Source of the DNA: Microbacterium esteraromaticum
GTDB lineage: Bacteria > Actinomycetota > Actinomycetes > Actinomycetales > Microbacteriaceae
Reading direction: 5' to 3'
DNA: 64,000 nucleotides
Assembly: GCF_900163815.1 (NCBI RefSeq)
Contig: NZ_FUKO01000009.1
Location: 56,912-120,911 of the forward strand
Positions 31,100 to 40,787 of the stretch are shown here, piece by piece; within the stretch, counting starts at the first letter, position 1; each line of letters starts with the position of its first letter. The translations under genes and the position numbers were made by a program. Under the pieces are notes generated by a model. The model searched no databases. It was not told where the DNA came from and was given only the letters and a program-made list of their open reading frames with translations.

Positions 31100-31798
31100 T
31101 CAGCTTCGGCGACGCCCGCCCGCGGGAAGGCGATCCTTCACCGTGGAGGCGTAGACGTCGTCGTATTCCTGCTCGCCCAGACGCTGCAGCGCGATCATGA
31201 TCTCGTCGGTCACCGCGCGCAGAATGTACCGGTCGTTCTCCATACCGGCATACCGCGAGAAGTCGAGTGGTTCGCCGATCACGATCCCGACCCGCATGAT
31301 GTTCGGGACGCGCTGTCCGATCGGCATCGCGGTGTCGGTGTCGACCATGACGACGGGGATCACCGGGACCTTCGCCTCGAGCGCCATCCGCGCGATGCCG
31401 GTGCGTCCGCGATACAGCTTGCCGTCGGGGCTGCGCGTGCCCTCCGGGTAGATGCCGAGCAGATCGCCTCGGCCGAGGATCTGCAGCCCGGTGTTCAGCG
31501 ACGCCTCCGAAGCCTTCCCTCCGGAGCGGTCGATGGGGATCTGTCCGGTGCCCTTCATGAACACCTTCGTCGCCCAGCCTTTGAGGCCACGGCCGGTGAA
31601 GTAGTCGCTCTTCGCGAGGAAGGACATCGGCCGATCCAGCAGCAGCGGCAGAAAGATCGAGTCGGCGAAGGAGAGGTGATTGCTCGCCAGAATGGCCGCA
31701 CCGCTGGCGGGGACGTTGTCTCGTCCCACCATCCAGGGTCGGAAGATCGCCTTGACCAGCGGACCGATCGCGACATACTTCATCAGCCAATAGAACAT
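31100..31798 (-). CDS. plsC: 1-acyl-sn-glycerol-3-phosphate acyltransferase (PlsC family)
   Basis: A membrane-associated acyltransferase of 232 residues that makes phosphatidic acid. The catalytic HX4D motif is SNHLSFADSIF and the substrate-binding motif is YPEGTRSPDG. The C-terminus is basic. A TAGACT element lies 8 bases before the ATG. It is divergent from the acyl-CoA ligase at 31908 and may share lipid metabolism with it. Confidence 0.9.
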   Translation of the reverse strand: MFYWLMKYVAIGPLVKAIFRPWMVGRDNVPASGAAILASNHLSFADSIFLPLLLDRPMSFLAKSDYFTGRGLKGWATKVFMKGTGQIPIDRSGGKASEASLNTGLQILGRGDLLGIYPEGTRSPDGKLYRGRTGIARMALEAKVPVIPVVMVDTDTAMPIGQRVPNIMRVGIVIGEPLDFSRYAGMENDRYILRAVTDEIMIALQRLGEQEYDDVYASTVKDRLPAGGRRRS

Positions 31799-31907
31799 CG
31801 AGTGGAAGTCTAGCCGTGCGGAGTCGCACGCGACCGAGTTTCACGTGCGGCGCTACCGAGTGTCATGCCCTAGGATCGTCAGATACCCGCCCACCGAAGG
31901 AGCTGCC

Positions 31908-33737
31908 GTGGTTCAGTTTGAAGTGCCCGCGATCGTCCCCGCTGACCCCGAAGCGAACGTCACCGACCTGCTCGCACAGCGTGTGCAGAAGACCCCCGAT
32001 CTCGCCCTCTTCTCCGTCCCGGAGGGCAGCGGCTGGCGCGACATCTCCGCGAAGGACTTCGAGACCGCGGTGATCGCTCTCGCCAAGGGATTCGTCGCTG
32101 CGGGCATCCAGCCGGGCGAGAAGGTCGGCTTCCTGGCATCCACCACATACGAGTGGACCCTGATCGACTTCGCACTGTTCTACGCGGGCGCCGTCATGGT
32201 GCCGATCTACGAGACGAGCTCGCCCTCGCAGATCCAGTGGATCATGGAGGACTCCGGCGCCACCGCTCTCATCGTCGAATCTCCCGATCACTTCGCCCGC
32301 GTCGACGAGGTGCGCGGTGACCTGCCGCTGCTGCGCGAGGTGTGGCAGCTCGCGCTCGGCGCGATCGATTCCTTCACCGCGCAGGGCGCGTCGGTGGAGG
32401 ATGCCGAGATCGAGCGGCGCCGCAACCTCGCCCGTGGTGAGGACATCGCAACGCTGATCTACACCTCCGGCTCCATGGGCCGACCGAAGGGATGCGTTCT
32501 CACGCACAGCAACTTCGTCGAGCTCTCGCGCAACTCGGCCAAGGCGCTGGATGCTGTGGTGTCGATGCCCGGCGCGTCGACGCTCCTGTTCATCACCACC
32601 GCCCACGTCTTCGCGCGCTTCATCTCGATCCTCGCGGTGCACTCGGGTGTTCGCACGGGCCACCAGCCCGACACGAAGAACCTGCTGCCCGCACTCGGAT
32701 CCTTCAAGCCGACGTTCCTGCTCGCCGTGCCCCGGGTCTTCGAGAAGGTGTACAACTCGGCGGAGCAGAAGGCCGAAGCCGGCGGCAAGGGCAAGATCTT
32801 CCGGGCTGCTGCGGCTGTCGCCGTCGAGCACTCCCGACTCAAGGAAGAGGGACAGAAGATCCCCTTCGGGACGAAGCTCAAGTTCGCCCTGTTCGACAAG
32901 CTCGTCTACAGCAAGCTCCGTGAGGCCATGGGCGGCAATGTCGCCTACGCCGTCTCCGGCTCGGCCCCCCTCGGTGCACGTCTGGGGCACTTCTTCCACA
33001 GCCTCGGCGTGGTGATCCTCGAGGGCTACGGCCTCACCGAGACCACCGCACCGGCGACGGTCAACCTGGCCGACAAGTCGAAGATCGGCACGGTCGGTCC
33101 GGCCCTGCCCGGTGTGGGCGTGCGCCTCGGCGAGGACGACGAGATCGAAGTGCGCGGCATCAACGTCTTCAAGGAGTACTGGAACAACCCGACCGCGACC
33201 GCGGAGTCGTTCAACGACGACGGCTGGTTCCGCACCGGTGATATCGGCAGCTTCGACTCCGAGGGCTTCCTCACGATCACCGGCCGCAAGAAGGAGATCA
33301 TCGTCACCGCGGGTGGCAAGAACGTGGCCCCGGCCGCTCTTGAGGACCCGATCCGCGGCAACCCGATCATCAGTCAGGTCGTCGTCGTCGGAGATCAGAA
33401 GCCGTTCATCGCGGCGCTGGTCACCCTCGACCCGGAGATGCTGCCGACGTGGCTGGCGAACAACGGTCTGGACGCCAAGATGTCCCTCGAGGAAGCGAGC
33501 CGGAACGCCGCCGTGCGCGACGAGGTCCAGCGCGCCGTCGATCGCGCCAACAAGTCCGTCTCGCGCGCCGAATCGATCCGCAAGTTCACGATCCTTCCGT
33601 CGGAGTGGACCGAGGACAGCGGCCACCTGACCCCGAAGATGTCGATCAAGCGCAACATCATCCTCAAGGACTTCGCAGGCAAGATCTCGGAGATCTACGA
33701 CGAGCCGGTGCACACCACCACGACGCCGCTGGGCTGA
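31908..33737 (+). CDS. Long-chain fatty-acid-CoA ligase (AMP-dependent synthetase)
   Basis: Activates fatty acids to acyl-CoA through an acyl-adenylate. The 609 residues hold the P-loop-like motif LIYTSGSMGRPKGCVLTH, the ILEGYGLTETTAP block, the hinge region WFRTGDIGSFDSEGFLTITGRKKEIIVTAGGKNVAP and a C-terminal lysine segment (LTPKMSIKRNIILKDF). GTG 31908 is the start, with an AAGGAG Shine-Dalgarno 5 bases upstream. A hairpin follows the stop. Confidence 0.93.
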   Translation: MVQFEVPAIVPADPEANVTDLLAQRVQKTPDLALFSVPEGSGWRDISAKDFETAVIALAKGFVAAGIQPGEKVGFLASTTYEWTLIDFALFYAGAVMVPIYETSSPSQIQWIMEDSGATALIVESPDHFARVDEVRGDLPLLREVWQLALGAIDSFTAQGASVEDAEIERRRNLARGEDIATLIYTSGSMGRPKGCVLTHSNFVELSRNSAKALDAVVSMPGASTLLFITTAHVFARFISILAVHSGVRTGHQPDTKNLLPALGSFKPTFLLAVPRVFEKVYNSAEQKAEAGGKGKIFRAAAAVAVEHSRLKEEGQKIPFGTKLKFALFDKLVYSKLREAMGGNVAYAVSGSAPLGARLGHFFHSLGVVILEGYGLTETTAPATVNLADKSKIGTVGPALPGVGVRLGEDDEIEVRGINVFKEYWNNPTATAESFNDDGWFRTGDIGSFDSEGFLTITGRKKEIIVTAGGKNVAPAALEDPIRGNPIISQVVVVGDQKPFIAALVTLDPEMLPTWLANNGLDAKMSLEEASRNAAVRDEVQRAVDRANKSVSRAESIRKFTILPSEWTEDSGHLTPKMSIKRNIILKDFAGKISEIYDEPVHTTTTPLG

Positions 33738-33744
33738 CACGCGT

Positions 33745-33773
33745 CGACGGGCTCACACTTCATGAGCCCGTCG
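33745..33773 (+). terminator. Hairpin after the acyl-CoA ligase gene
   Basis: A perfect 11-bp stem (33745-33755 with 33763-33773) and 7-base loop, 8 bases after the stop. It has no T-run, as is common for GC-rich actinobacterial terminators. Confidence 0.65.
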
Positions 33774-33811
33774 GCGGACGCGGCTTCCTGAGTGCGTCTC
33801 CCGTGAGTCCG

Positions 33812-33829
33812 TGAGCCTGTCGAAGGGCG
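33812..33829. repeat. Dispersed 18-nt repeat, copy 1
   Basis: TGAGCCTGTCGAAGGGCG lies 2 bases from the 3' end of def, in the gap between two convergent genes. It is identical to the copy at 40690-40707. Confidence 0.8.
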
Positions 33830-33831
33830 TC

Positions 33832-34323
33832 TCAGAACCAGTCGCTCTCGCGCACCTCGCGCATCGCCTGCTTGCGCACATCGCCCTCCAGGCGGCTCAG
33901 ATAGACCCGCCCTTCGAGGTGGTCGGTCTCATGCTGCAGCGCCTGCGCGAGCAGCCCCTCCCCCTCCAGCACCACCGGCTGCGCGTCGAGGTCGATGCCC
34001 TCGACGCGCGCCCACGGATGCCGAGGCGTGTCGTGCCAGAGCCCCGGCACAGACAGGCATCCCTCGCCGACGAGCTCGGGTTCGCCGCGCACCTCGGTGA
34101 GCACGGGATTGATCACATAGCCGATATCGCCATCGATGTTGTAGCTGAAGGCGCGCAGCGCGAACCCGATCTGGTTCGCGGCGACGCCCGCGCGCCCGGG
34201 CAGTTCGACCGTGTCGACCAGGTCGGCGATGAGCGCGCGCACGCCCTCATCGATGTCTTCGATCGCGGTGCTGACTGTGCGCAGCACCGGGTCGCCGTAG
34301 AGACGGATCTCACGAACCGTCAT
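33832..34323 (-). CDS. def: Peptide deformylase
   Basis: Removes the N-formyl group from nascent proteins. The 163-residue metalloenzyme has motif 1 [10 protein letters not shown], motif 2 EGCLSVP (metal ligand Cys89) and motif 3 HETDHLEG (His131, catalytic Glu132, His135). Its ATG overlaps the last base of the MinD-like gene stop (TGATG), so the two are translationally coupled. Confidence 0.95.
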   Translation of the reverse strand: MTVREIRLYGDPVLRTVSTAIEDIDEGVRALIADLVDTVELPGRAGVAANQIGFALRAFSYNIDGDIGYVINPVLTEVRGEPELVGEGCLSVPGLWHDTPRHPWARVEGIDLDAQPVVLEGEGLLAQALQHETDHLEGRVYLSRLEGDVRKQAMREVRESDWF

Positions 34324-36278
34324 CAGGCTGCCTTTGTGCGCAGGCCCTCAATGAGGGTCGCTGCGAGTTCACGGGCTGCACGACGAGTCTCCGGTCGCAG
34401 GCTGCTGAAGTCGATGGCACCGCCACCGGCGATCTGCGGATCGTATGGAATGCGCAGTACATGCTTGGCGCGAGTGGAGAAGTGCGATTCGAGTTCGCTC
34501 AGGCGCACCAGCGGTGCTCCCGGCGTCGACTGGTTCAGCACCACGATCGCGTCACGTGCGAGGCCCGCATGGCCGTTGGACTCCAGCCAGGTGATGGTCT
34601 CAGACGCCAGCCGCGCTTCATCGACGCTGAGCCCGGAGACGATCACCAGCTGGTCAGCCAGATCGAGAGTGGCTCCCATCACCGAGTGCACGATTCCCGT
34701 TCCCGAGTCCGTGAGCACCAGCGAGTAGTACTGCGCGGCCACGGTGGCGACGTCTCGGTAGTCGGCATCGCCGAAGGCCTCGGAGACCCGCGGATCGGAG
34801 TCGGATGCCAGCACGTCGAGGCGGGTCTCATCCCGGGCGACGAGCGCGGAGATATCGTGGAAACCGCGGATGTCGTGCTGCGCGCGCACCAGATCGCGCA
34901 CCGACTTCGTCTGGCTGCCGACAACGCGCTCGGCGAGCGTGCCGCGGTCAGGATTCGCGTCGACGGCGATCACGCGATCGTCGCGAGCATCCGCCAGTGC
35001 CATGCCGAGAAGCGCAGTGACCGTCGTCTTGCCGACGCCGCCTTTTCGAGACAGCACCGGCACGAACCGTGCGGTGCCCGTCATCGGCGCGGCGATGCGC
35101 GTGCTCAGCGCCTTGCGCTCTCGAGCCTTGCGTCCGTCGCCGATGTTGATGAGCCCACCGGAGATCGAGTAGAGCAGATGGCTCCACGTCCCCTCCGGTT
35201 CGGGCTTGGCGAGCTTGGCCGGGTCGAGCAGACGGTCTGCGGTGAGCAGATCCGCGCTTTCGCGTCCGGCGGCGCCGTCCAGGTCATCAAGCCGCTTCGA
35301 GCTCAGTGAGAGATCGGCAGCCGGAGCAGGGCTCTCGGATGCTGCGGCGCGGGCAGCTGGCACGCGGTCGTTCGTCGCCACTGGGGTCTTCTCCTCTGCG
35401 GGTTCGATCATGCGTGATCGAGTGCTGTCCTGCTGCGGCGGGCGTGCCGGCGACATCGCCTCGCGCAACTCGGCCTTGGCCGCAGCCACCACCGATTCGA
35501 AGTCGACGACCGCCTCGCCCTTCACTGGCTGCTCGGCGGCCTGGGATTCCGACTCCGCGGAGTTCGACTCCGCAGACTTCGGCTCCGGAGAACCGGGCGC
35601 CGCAGGTGTCTTCTGCGCCGGCGCAGCGCTCTGGGAGCGACTGCTCCTGGATGAGCTCTCGGCGCTCTCAGACAATGGCTGCTTCGATGAAGTCTTGGAT
35701 GCAGACGACTTCTTGGATGCAGAAGATTTCTTCGATGCGGTTTTGTCCGGTCGGTTCGCGGGTGCCGCGACCGGTGGGTCGACCGGCTCTTCCGCTTCGT
35801 CGACGACCGGCTCGACATCAATCGGCTCGAGCTTGGGCTCCGCGTCGGTGCGGGGCGCGGCCACGGCATCCGCAGCACGCGGCTCGGCAGCATCCGGCTC
35901 GGGAGCGTCAGACTCGCCGCCATCCGACTCGGCAGCATCCGACTCGACGGTGTCGTCGGAGCTGTCCGGCGCGGTCGACTTCACGGGCAGCGCTTCGGCG
36001 GGGAGCTCGATGATGATCTCCGGCGAGACCTGCTGCATCCGCGCCAGGGTGTCTTCATCGGCGACTGCGGAGGTGTCGATGATGAGGTCCGAGATGACTT
36101 CGCCGCCGACGACCTCGTCGTCGACCAGATCGTCGTCTTCGTCACCGGCGGGCATTGACACGCTCACGTGAGCGGTGCCGCCGATCAGGCCGATGCCCGT
36201 GGTGTCCGACGACGCGGTGTCATCGAGCACACCGAGAGAATCGTCCCCCTCGGGATCGACAGGTTTCTTCGACGTCAC
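34323..36278 (-). CDS. MinD/ParA-like ATPase with a long disordered N-terminal region
   Basis: A 651-residue protein of uncertain role. The C-terminal ~250 residues form a ParA/MinD-fold ATPase: Walker [20 protein letters not shown] (near 411-420), [17 protein letters not shown], and [15 protein letters not shown]. Residues 1-355 look disordered: an acidic Asp/Glu/Ser part (about 75-170), a basic Lys/Ser repeat (about 179-199), then Ser/Ala/Glu-rich sequence. GTG 36278 is chosen because GGAG lies six bases upstream; an earlier TTG at 36290 is less likely. Similar ATPases occur with type VII secretion or polar positioning, but no such genes are nearby. It is coupled to def. Confidence 0.82.
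   Translation of the reverse strand: MTSKKPVDPEGDDSLGVLDDTASSDTTGIGLIGGTAHVSVSMPAGDEDDDLVDDEVVGGEVISDLIIDTSAVADEDTLARMQQVSPEIIIELPAEALPVKSTAPDSSDDTVESDAAESDGGESDAPEPDAAEPRAADAVAAPRTDAEPKLEPIDVEPVVDEAEEPVDPPVAAPANRPDKTASKKSSASKKSSASKTSSKQPLSESAESSSRSSRSQSAAPAQKTPAAPGSPEPKSAESNSAESESQAAEQPVKGEAVVDFESVVAAAKAELREAMSPARPPQQDSTRSRMIEPAEEKTPVATNDRVPAARAAASESPAPAADLSLSSKRLDDLDGAAGRESADLLTADRLLDPAKLAKPEPEGTWSHLLYSISGGLINIGDGRKARERKALSTRIAAPMTGTARFVPVLSRKGGVGKTTVTALLGMALADARDDRVIAVDANPDRGTLAERVVGSQTKSVRDLVRAQHDIRGFHDISALVARDETRLDVLASDSDPRVSEAFGDADYRDVATVAAQYYSLVLTDSGTGIVHSVMGATLDLADQLVIVSGLSVDEARLASETITWLESNGHAGLARDAIVVLNQSTPGAPLVRLSELESHFSTRAKHVLRIPYDPQIAGGGAIDFSSLRPETRRAARELAATLIEGLRTKAA
35682..35744 (-). 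repeat. Short tandem repeat encoding KKSSAS units
   Basis: Within the MinD-like gene, repeated KKSSAS-like units form a lysine/serine block between two acidic regions, with 18-bp DNA periodicity. Confidence 0.65.
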
Positions 36279-36320
36279 GTTCAACTCCAAGCTTGCGCGC
36301 AGACACGCGCCCGCCCAAGA

Positions 36321-39300
36321 TTAGTGCGCCGAACGGATGACGACCAAAAGATCACCCGCGTCGACCTGCTGGGTGGCGCTGATCGCCAGTCGCTCGACGA
36401 CGCCTTCGATGGGGGTGGTGATCGCCGCCTCCATCTTCATCGCCTCGATGGATGCGACCGGATCTCCAGCCTTCACCACGGTTCCCTCTTCGACTTTCAG
36501 CGTCACCGCACCGGAGAAGGGTGCCGCGATCTGGCCGGGCTTCGCCGTGTCGGCCTTCTCGATCTCGTGGGAATCAGCCGCCACTGATCGATCGCGCACG
36601 GACACCGGCCGCAGCTGGCCGTTCAGCGTGGTCATCACCGTACGCATGCCCTTGGCGTCGGCATCGCCGATCGCCTCGAGACCCACGTACAGGCGCACAC
36701 CTCGTTCGATTTCGACCGCGTGCTCCGCCCCCGGAGTCAAGCCGTAGAGGTAGTCGGCGGTCTCGAGCACCGAGAGGTCGCCGTACTGCTCGCGGTACTG
36801 GCTGAAGGTCTTGGTCGGCGCGGGGAACAGCAGCTCGTTCAGCATGCCGCGACGCTCGTCCGACGCTCCGTCGAGCGCGGCACGCTGCGCATCGGAGATC
36901 GGAGTGATTGCGGCCTTGGCCGCGCGGCCTGCGAGAACCTTGCTGCGGAACGGCTCGGGCCACCCTCCTGGCAGATCCCCCAGCTCGCCCGACATGAAGC
37001 CGACCACCGAGTCCGGAATGTCGTACTTCTCCGGGTTGGCCTCGAAATCGGCCGGATCTGCCTTGACGGCTGCGAGATGCAGCGCCAGGTCTCCGACGAC
37101 CTTCGATGACGGGGTCACCTTCGGCACGCGACCGAGGATCCGGTCGGCGGCCGCATACATGTTCTCGATGAGCTCGAAGTCATCCGCAAGACCGAGGGCG
37201 ATCGCCTGCTGGCGCAGGTTGGACAGTTGACCGCCGGGGATCTCGTGGTGGTACACACGGCCAGTCGGGCTGGGAAGCCCCGATTCGAATGGCCGGTACA
37301 GCTGGCGGGTCGCTTCCCAGTACGGTTCGAGATCGGAGGCCGCCTGCAGGTCGATCCCGGTGTCCCGCTCGGTGTGGGCGAGCGCGGCGATCAGCGCCGA
37401 GAGCGAGGGCTGGCTCGTGGTTCCCGACATCGGCGCGGAAGCGACGTCGACAGCATCCGCCCCGGCATCGCTCGCCGCGAGCAGCGTTGCCAGCTGACCG
37501 CCGGCAGTGTCGTGCGTGTGCACGTGCACCGGCTGATCGAAGCGCTCGCGCAGCGCGGTGACGAGTTTCGCTGCCGCGGCAGGGCGCAGCAGGCCGGCCA
37601 TGTCCTTGATGCCGATCACGTGGGCGCCGGCATCGACGATCTGCTCCGCGAGATGCAGGTAGTAGTCGAGGGTGTAGAGGTTCTCACCGGGGTTCAGCAG
37701 GTCGCCGGTGTAGCAGAGGGCGCCTTCCGCGACTGCGGTGCCGGTTTCGAGCACGGCATCGATCGCAGGGCGCATCTGCGAGACATCGTTGAGGGCGTCG
37801 AAGATGCGGAAGATGTCGACGCCGGTGGCTGCGGCCTCGCGGACGAATGCGTCGGTGACCTCGGTCGGGTACGGCGTGTAGCCGACCGTGTTGCGTCCGC
37901 GCAGCAGCATCTGAATGTTGATGTTCGGCAGCGCTTCGCGCAGCGCGGCCAGGCGCTCCCACGGGTCTTCGCCGAGGAATCGCAGCGCGACATCGTAGGT
38001 CGCTCCGCCCCATGCTTCGACCGACAGCAGCTGCGGCGTCATCCGCGCCACGTACGGCGCGACCGCGACGAGGTCGCGCGTGCGCACACGCGTCGCCAGC
38101 AGCGACTGGTGGGCGTCGCGGAAGGTGGTCTCGGTGACGGCGAGCGGATGCTGCGCGCGCAGCGCCGCTGCGAATCCGGCAGGGCCCAGCTGCTGCAGCT
38201 GCTGGCGCGAGCCCGCAGGCGCATCCGCACTCACATCGAGGGTCGGGAGCTTCTGCGCAGGAGCGACGGTGAGCGGATTCTCCCCGTAGGGCTTGTTGAC
38301 CGTCGTGTCGACCAGCCAGTTCAGGATCTTCGATCCGCGGTCCTTCGACACGCGACCGCGCAGAAGTTCCGGACGCTCATCGATGAACGACGTCGACAGG
38401 TCGCCCTCGGCGAAAGACGGGTCATCGAGCACGGCTTGCAGGAAGGGAATGTTCGTGGAGACGCCGCGGATGCGGAACTCGGCCAGGGCCCGACGGGCCC
38501 GCGAGACAGCGGTGCCGAAAGTGCGCCCGCGGCAGGTGAGCTTGGACAGCATCGAGTCGAAGTAGGGGCTGATCTGCGCACCGGCGGCGGTGGTGCCGCC
38601 GTCGAGACGGATACCGGCGCCGCCCGGCGACCGGTAGGTGGTGATCTTGCCGGTATCGGGGCGGAAGCCCTGCGTCGGATCCTCGGTGGTGATTCGGCAC
38701 TGCAGCGCCGCGCCGCGCAGGCGGATATCGTCCTGTTCGAGGTCAAGGTCTGCGAGCGTCGCACCGTCCGCGATCTGCATCTGCGCGCGGACGAGATCGA
38801 TGTCGGTGACCTCCTCGGTCACCGTGTGCTCGACCTGGATGCGAGGGTTCATCTCGATGAAGACGATCTCGCCGGTGCGAGGACCGGAGGTCTCCAGCAG
38901 GAACTCCACCGTGCCCGCGTTCTGATAGCCGATCGACTCGGCGAAGGCGATGGCGTGCCGGTGCAGCGCGCTGCGGGTGTCATCGTCGAGGTTCGGTGCC
39001 GGGGCGATCTCGATGACCTTCTGGTGGCGACGCTGCACCGAGCAGTCGCGCTCGAACAGGTGCACGGTGCTGCCGTGTCCGTCAGCGAGGATCTGCACCT
39101 CGATGTGGCGGGGGCGCAGCACGGCCTGCTCGAGGAACATGCGATCGTCGCCGAAGGCGGCACCCGCCTCGCGCATCGCCTCGGCGAGTGCGGGCCCGAG
39201 CTCTTCCCTGGTGGCGACGCGTCGCATCCCGCGGCCGCCGCCGCCGGCGACAGCCTTCGCGAACAGCGGGAAGCCGATCTCATCTGCCTGGGCGAGCAGC

Positions 39301-39728
39301 GCGTCGACATCGCCGGAGGCCTCAGTGGACCGCAGCACCGGCACACCTGCTTCGACAGCGTGCCGCTTCGCCTCGACCTTGTTGCCTGCCATCTCCAGAA
39401 CGTGGGAGGGCGGACCGATGAAGGTGATGCCCGCCGCGGTCGCCTTCTCGGCGAGCTCGGGGTTCTCGGAGAGGAATCCGTACCCGGGGTAGATCGCGTC
39501 CGCGCCGGCATCCAGCGCGACCTGGATGATCTCATCCACGTCGAGGTATGCCTGCACGGGGTGGCCGCGCTCGCCGATCTCGTAGGCCTCATCGGCTTTC
39601 AGCCGGTGCAGGGAGCCGCGGTCCTCGTAGGGGAAGATCGCGACGGTGCGCGCCCCTACCTCATAGGCCGCGCGGAATGCACGGATCGCAATCTCACCGC
39701 GATTGGCCACCAAGATCTTCTGAAACAT
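36321..39728 (-). CDS. pyc: Pyruvate carboxylase
   Basis: Biotin enzyme converting pyruvate, bicarbonate and ATP to oxaloacetate, the anaplerotic feed of the TCA cycle. ATG 39728 gives 1135 residues starting MFQKILVANRGEIAIRAFRAA. Order: biotin carboxylase/ATP-grasp (GGGGRGMRRV, FIEMNPRIQVEHTVTEEV), carboxyltransferase (RDAHQSLLATRVRTRDL, GIKDMAGLLRP, HVHTHDTAGGQ), then the biotin carrier domain with the biotinyl Lys in EAMKMEAAI. An AGAGG Shine-Dalgarno precedes the start. It lies beside GarA and lpd, which also act around pyruvate and 2-oxoglutarate. Confidence 0.98.
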   Translation of the reverse strand: MFQKILVANRGEIAIRAFRAAYEVGARTVAIFPYEDRGSLHRLKADEAYEIGERGHPVQAYLDVDEIIQVALDAGADAIYPGYGFLSENPELAEKATAAGITFIGPPSHVLEMAGNKVEAKRHAVEAGVPVLRSTEASGDVDALLAQADEIGFPLFAKAVAGGGGRGMRRVATREELGPALAEAMREAGAAFGDDRMFLEQAVLRPRHIEVQILADGHGSTVHLFERDCSVQRRHQKVIEIAPAPNLDDDTRSALHRHAIAFAESIGYQNAGTVEFLLETSGPRTGEIVFIEMNPRIQVEHTVTEEVTDIDLVRAQMQIADGATLADLDLEQDDIRLRGAALQCRITTEDPTQGFRPDTGKITTYRSPGGAGIRLDGGTTAAGAQISPYFDSMLSKLTCRGRTFGTAVSRARRALAEFRIRGVSTNIPFLQAVLDDPSFAEGDLSTSFIDERPELLRGRVSKDRGSKILNWLVDTTVNKPYGENPLTVAPAQKLPTLDVSADAPAGSRQQLQQLGPAGFAAALRAQHPLAVTETTFRDAHQSLLATRVRTRDLVAVAPYVARMTPQLLSVEAWGGATYDVALRFLGEDPWERLAALREALPNINIQMLLRGRNTVGYTPYPTEVTDAFVREAAATGVDIFRIFDALNDVSQMRPAIDAVLETGTAVAEGALCYTGDLLNPGENLYTLDYYLHLAEQIVDAGAHVIGIKDMAGLLRPAAAAKLVTALRERFDQPVHVHTHDTAGGQLATLLAASDAGADAVDVASAPMSGTTSQPSLSALIAALAHTERDTGIDLQAASDLEPYWEATRQLYRPFESGLPSPTGRVYHHEIPGGQLSNLRQQAIALGLADDFELIENMYAAADRILGRVPKVTPSSKVVGDLALHLAAVKADPADFEANPEKYDIPDSVVGFMSGELGDLPGGWPEPFRSKVLAGRAAKAAITPISDAQRAALDGASDERRGMLNELLFPAPTKTFSQYREQYGDLSVLETADYLYGLTPGAEHAVEIERGVRLYVGLEAIGDADAKGMRTVMTTLNGQLRPVSVRDRSVAADSHEIEKADTAKPGQIAAPFSGAVTLKVEEGTVVKAGDPVASIEAMKMEAAITTPIEGVVERLAISATQQVDAGDLLVVIRSAH

Positions 39729-39806
39729 GCACACCTCTGGAGAGGTCGACGCGCGCCGATCGACGCGCAGGGCGGGGGCTGAGTGTCTCCCCAGACTAGG
39801 GCACGG

Positions 39807-39812
39807 TAACGT
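39807..39812 (+). promoter_or_regulatory. Leaderless -10 box of the parA-like gene
   Basis: TAACGT ends 7 bases before the GTG start at 39820. Confidence 0.5.
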
Positions 39813-39819
39813 GTAGCTC

Positions 39820-40632
39820 GTGCACGTACTCAGCGTCAGCTCTCTCAAAGGGGGCGTCGGAAAGACGACCGTTACTCTCGGTCTCGCTTCCGCCGCCTTC
39901 GCCCGTGGCATCCGTACCCTCGTCGTCGACCTCGATCCACAATCGGATGTGTCGACCGGGATGGATATCCAGATCGCCGGCCGGCTGAACATCGCCGACG
40001 TTCTCGAGAATCCCAAGGAGAAGGTCGTCCGCCAGGCGATCACCACCAGCGGCTGGGCGAAGGTGCACCCCGGCACGATCGATCTGCTCATCGGCAGCCC
40101 GTCCGCGATCAACTTCGACGGCCCGCACCCGAGTGTGCGCGACGTGTGGAAGCTGGAAGAGGCACTGGCAACCGTCGAGAGCGAGTACGACCTCGTCCTG
40201 GTCGACTGCGCTCCGTCCTTGAACGCCCTCACGCGCACCGCGTGGGCGGCCAGCGACCGCGTGATGGTCGTCACCGAGCCCGGACTGTTCTCGGTCGCTG
40301 CTGCTGACCGTGCGCTGCGCGCTATCGAGGAGATCCGGCGCGGGCTCTCCCCCCGCCTTCAGCCGCTGGGCATCGTCGTGAACCGGGTGCGACCGCAGTC
40401 GATCGAGCATCAGTTCCGCATCAAGGAGCTGCGCGACATGTTCGGCCCGCTCGTGCTCGCCCCCCAGCTTCCGGAGCGCACATCACTGCAGCAGGCGCAG
40501 GGGGCGGCGAAGCCGCTGCACATCTGGCCGGGAGACTCCGCGCAGGAACTGGCCGCTGACTTCGACCTGCTGCTGGACCGCATCATCCGCGCCGGCCGTG
40601 TGCCTGTTCCCGAAAACGGCTCTCAGTCCTGA
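39820..40632 (+). CDS. Orphan ParA-family ATPase
   Basis: A 270-residue Walker-type ATPase: [21 protein letters not shown] (deviant Walker A), VVDLDPQSDVSTGMDI, and VLVDCAPSLNALTRTAW. Family members position chromosomes, plasmids or protein clusters. No ParB and no parS-like site are seen next to it, so the cargo is unknown. GTG 39820 carries a leaderless -10. Its neighbours are pyc (divergent) and a MerR regulator (convergent). In related Actinobacteria a similar ParA is linked to scpA/scpB, but those are not in this window. Confidence 0.88.
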   Translation: MHVLSVSSLKGGVGKTTVTLGLASAAFARGIRTLVVDLDPQSDVSTGMDIQIAGRLNIADVLENPKEKVVRQAITTSGWAKVHPGTIDLLIGSPSAINFDGPHPSVRDVWKLEEALATVESEYDLVLVDCAPSLNALTRTAWAASDRVMVVTEPGLFSVAAADRALRAIEEIRRGLSPRLQPLGIVVNRVRPQSIEHQFRIKELRDMFGPLVLAPQLPERTSLQQAQGAAKPLHIWPGDSAQELAADFDLLLDRIIRAGRVPVPENGSQS

Positions 40633-40689
40633 CCCTCCCCCTGGGCGCTGAGCCTGGGTGGGCCTGGGCCGCTGAGCCTCGTGGGTGCC

Positions 40690-40707
40690 TGAGCCTGTCG
40701 AAGGGCG
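40690..40707. repeat. Dispersed 18-nt repeat, copy 2
   Basis: TGAGCCTGTCGAAGGGCG, identical to 33812-33829. Both copies lie between convergent genes. Confidence 0.8.
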
Positions 40708-40738
40708 AACCCGTGAGCCGGGCCTACGCGCCCCGACG

Positions 40739-40757
40739 GCTCCGCGCGGCGCGGAGC
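40739..40757 (-). terminator. GC-rich hairpin between convergent parA and merR
   Basis: A perfect inverted repeat (GCTCCGCGC and GCGCGGAGC around one base) 30 bases beyond the merR stop. It could serve either gene. There is no T-run. Confidence 0.5.
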
Positions 40758-40787
40758 GACAGTTGGAGTGGCGCGTGGCTAGAAGGG

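Larger units (their letters stand above)
40633..40787. other. Intergenic region with CTGAGCCT repeats and a hairpin
   Basis: Between convergent parA and merR genes. CTGAGCCT occurs three times (40648-40655, 40672-40679, 40689-40696); the last is part of the dispersed 18-nt repeat. A strong GC-rich hairpin follows at 40739-40757. No coding potential is apparent. Confidence 0.6.

Noticed and set aside
31863..33740. A 625-codon open frame antisense to the acyl-CoA ligase
   Set aside because: The plus-strand ligase has all family motifs; the antisense frame is low complexity.
37227..39782. An 851-codon open frame antisense to pyc
   Set aside because: Same GC effect; the Asp/Arg/Val-rich translation has no motifs and no start context.
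36321..40274. Extended pyc frame of 1317 codons
   Set aside because: The upstream 182 codons cross the divergent parA gene; the enzyme begins with MFQKILVANRGEIA at 39728.
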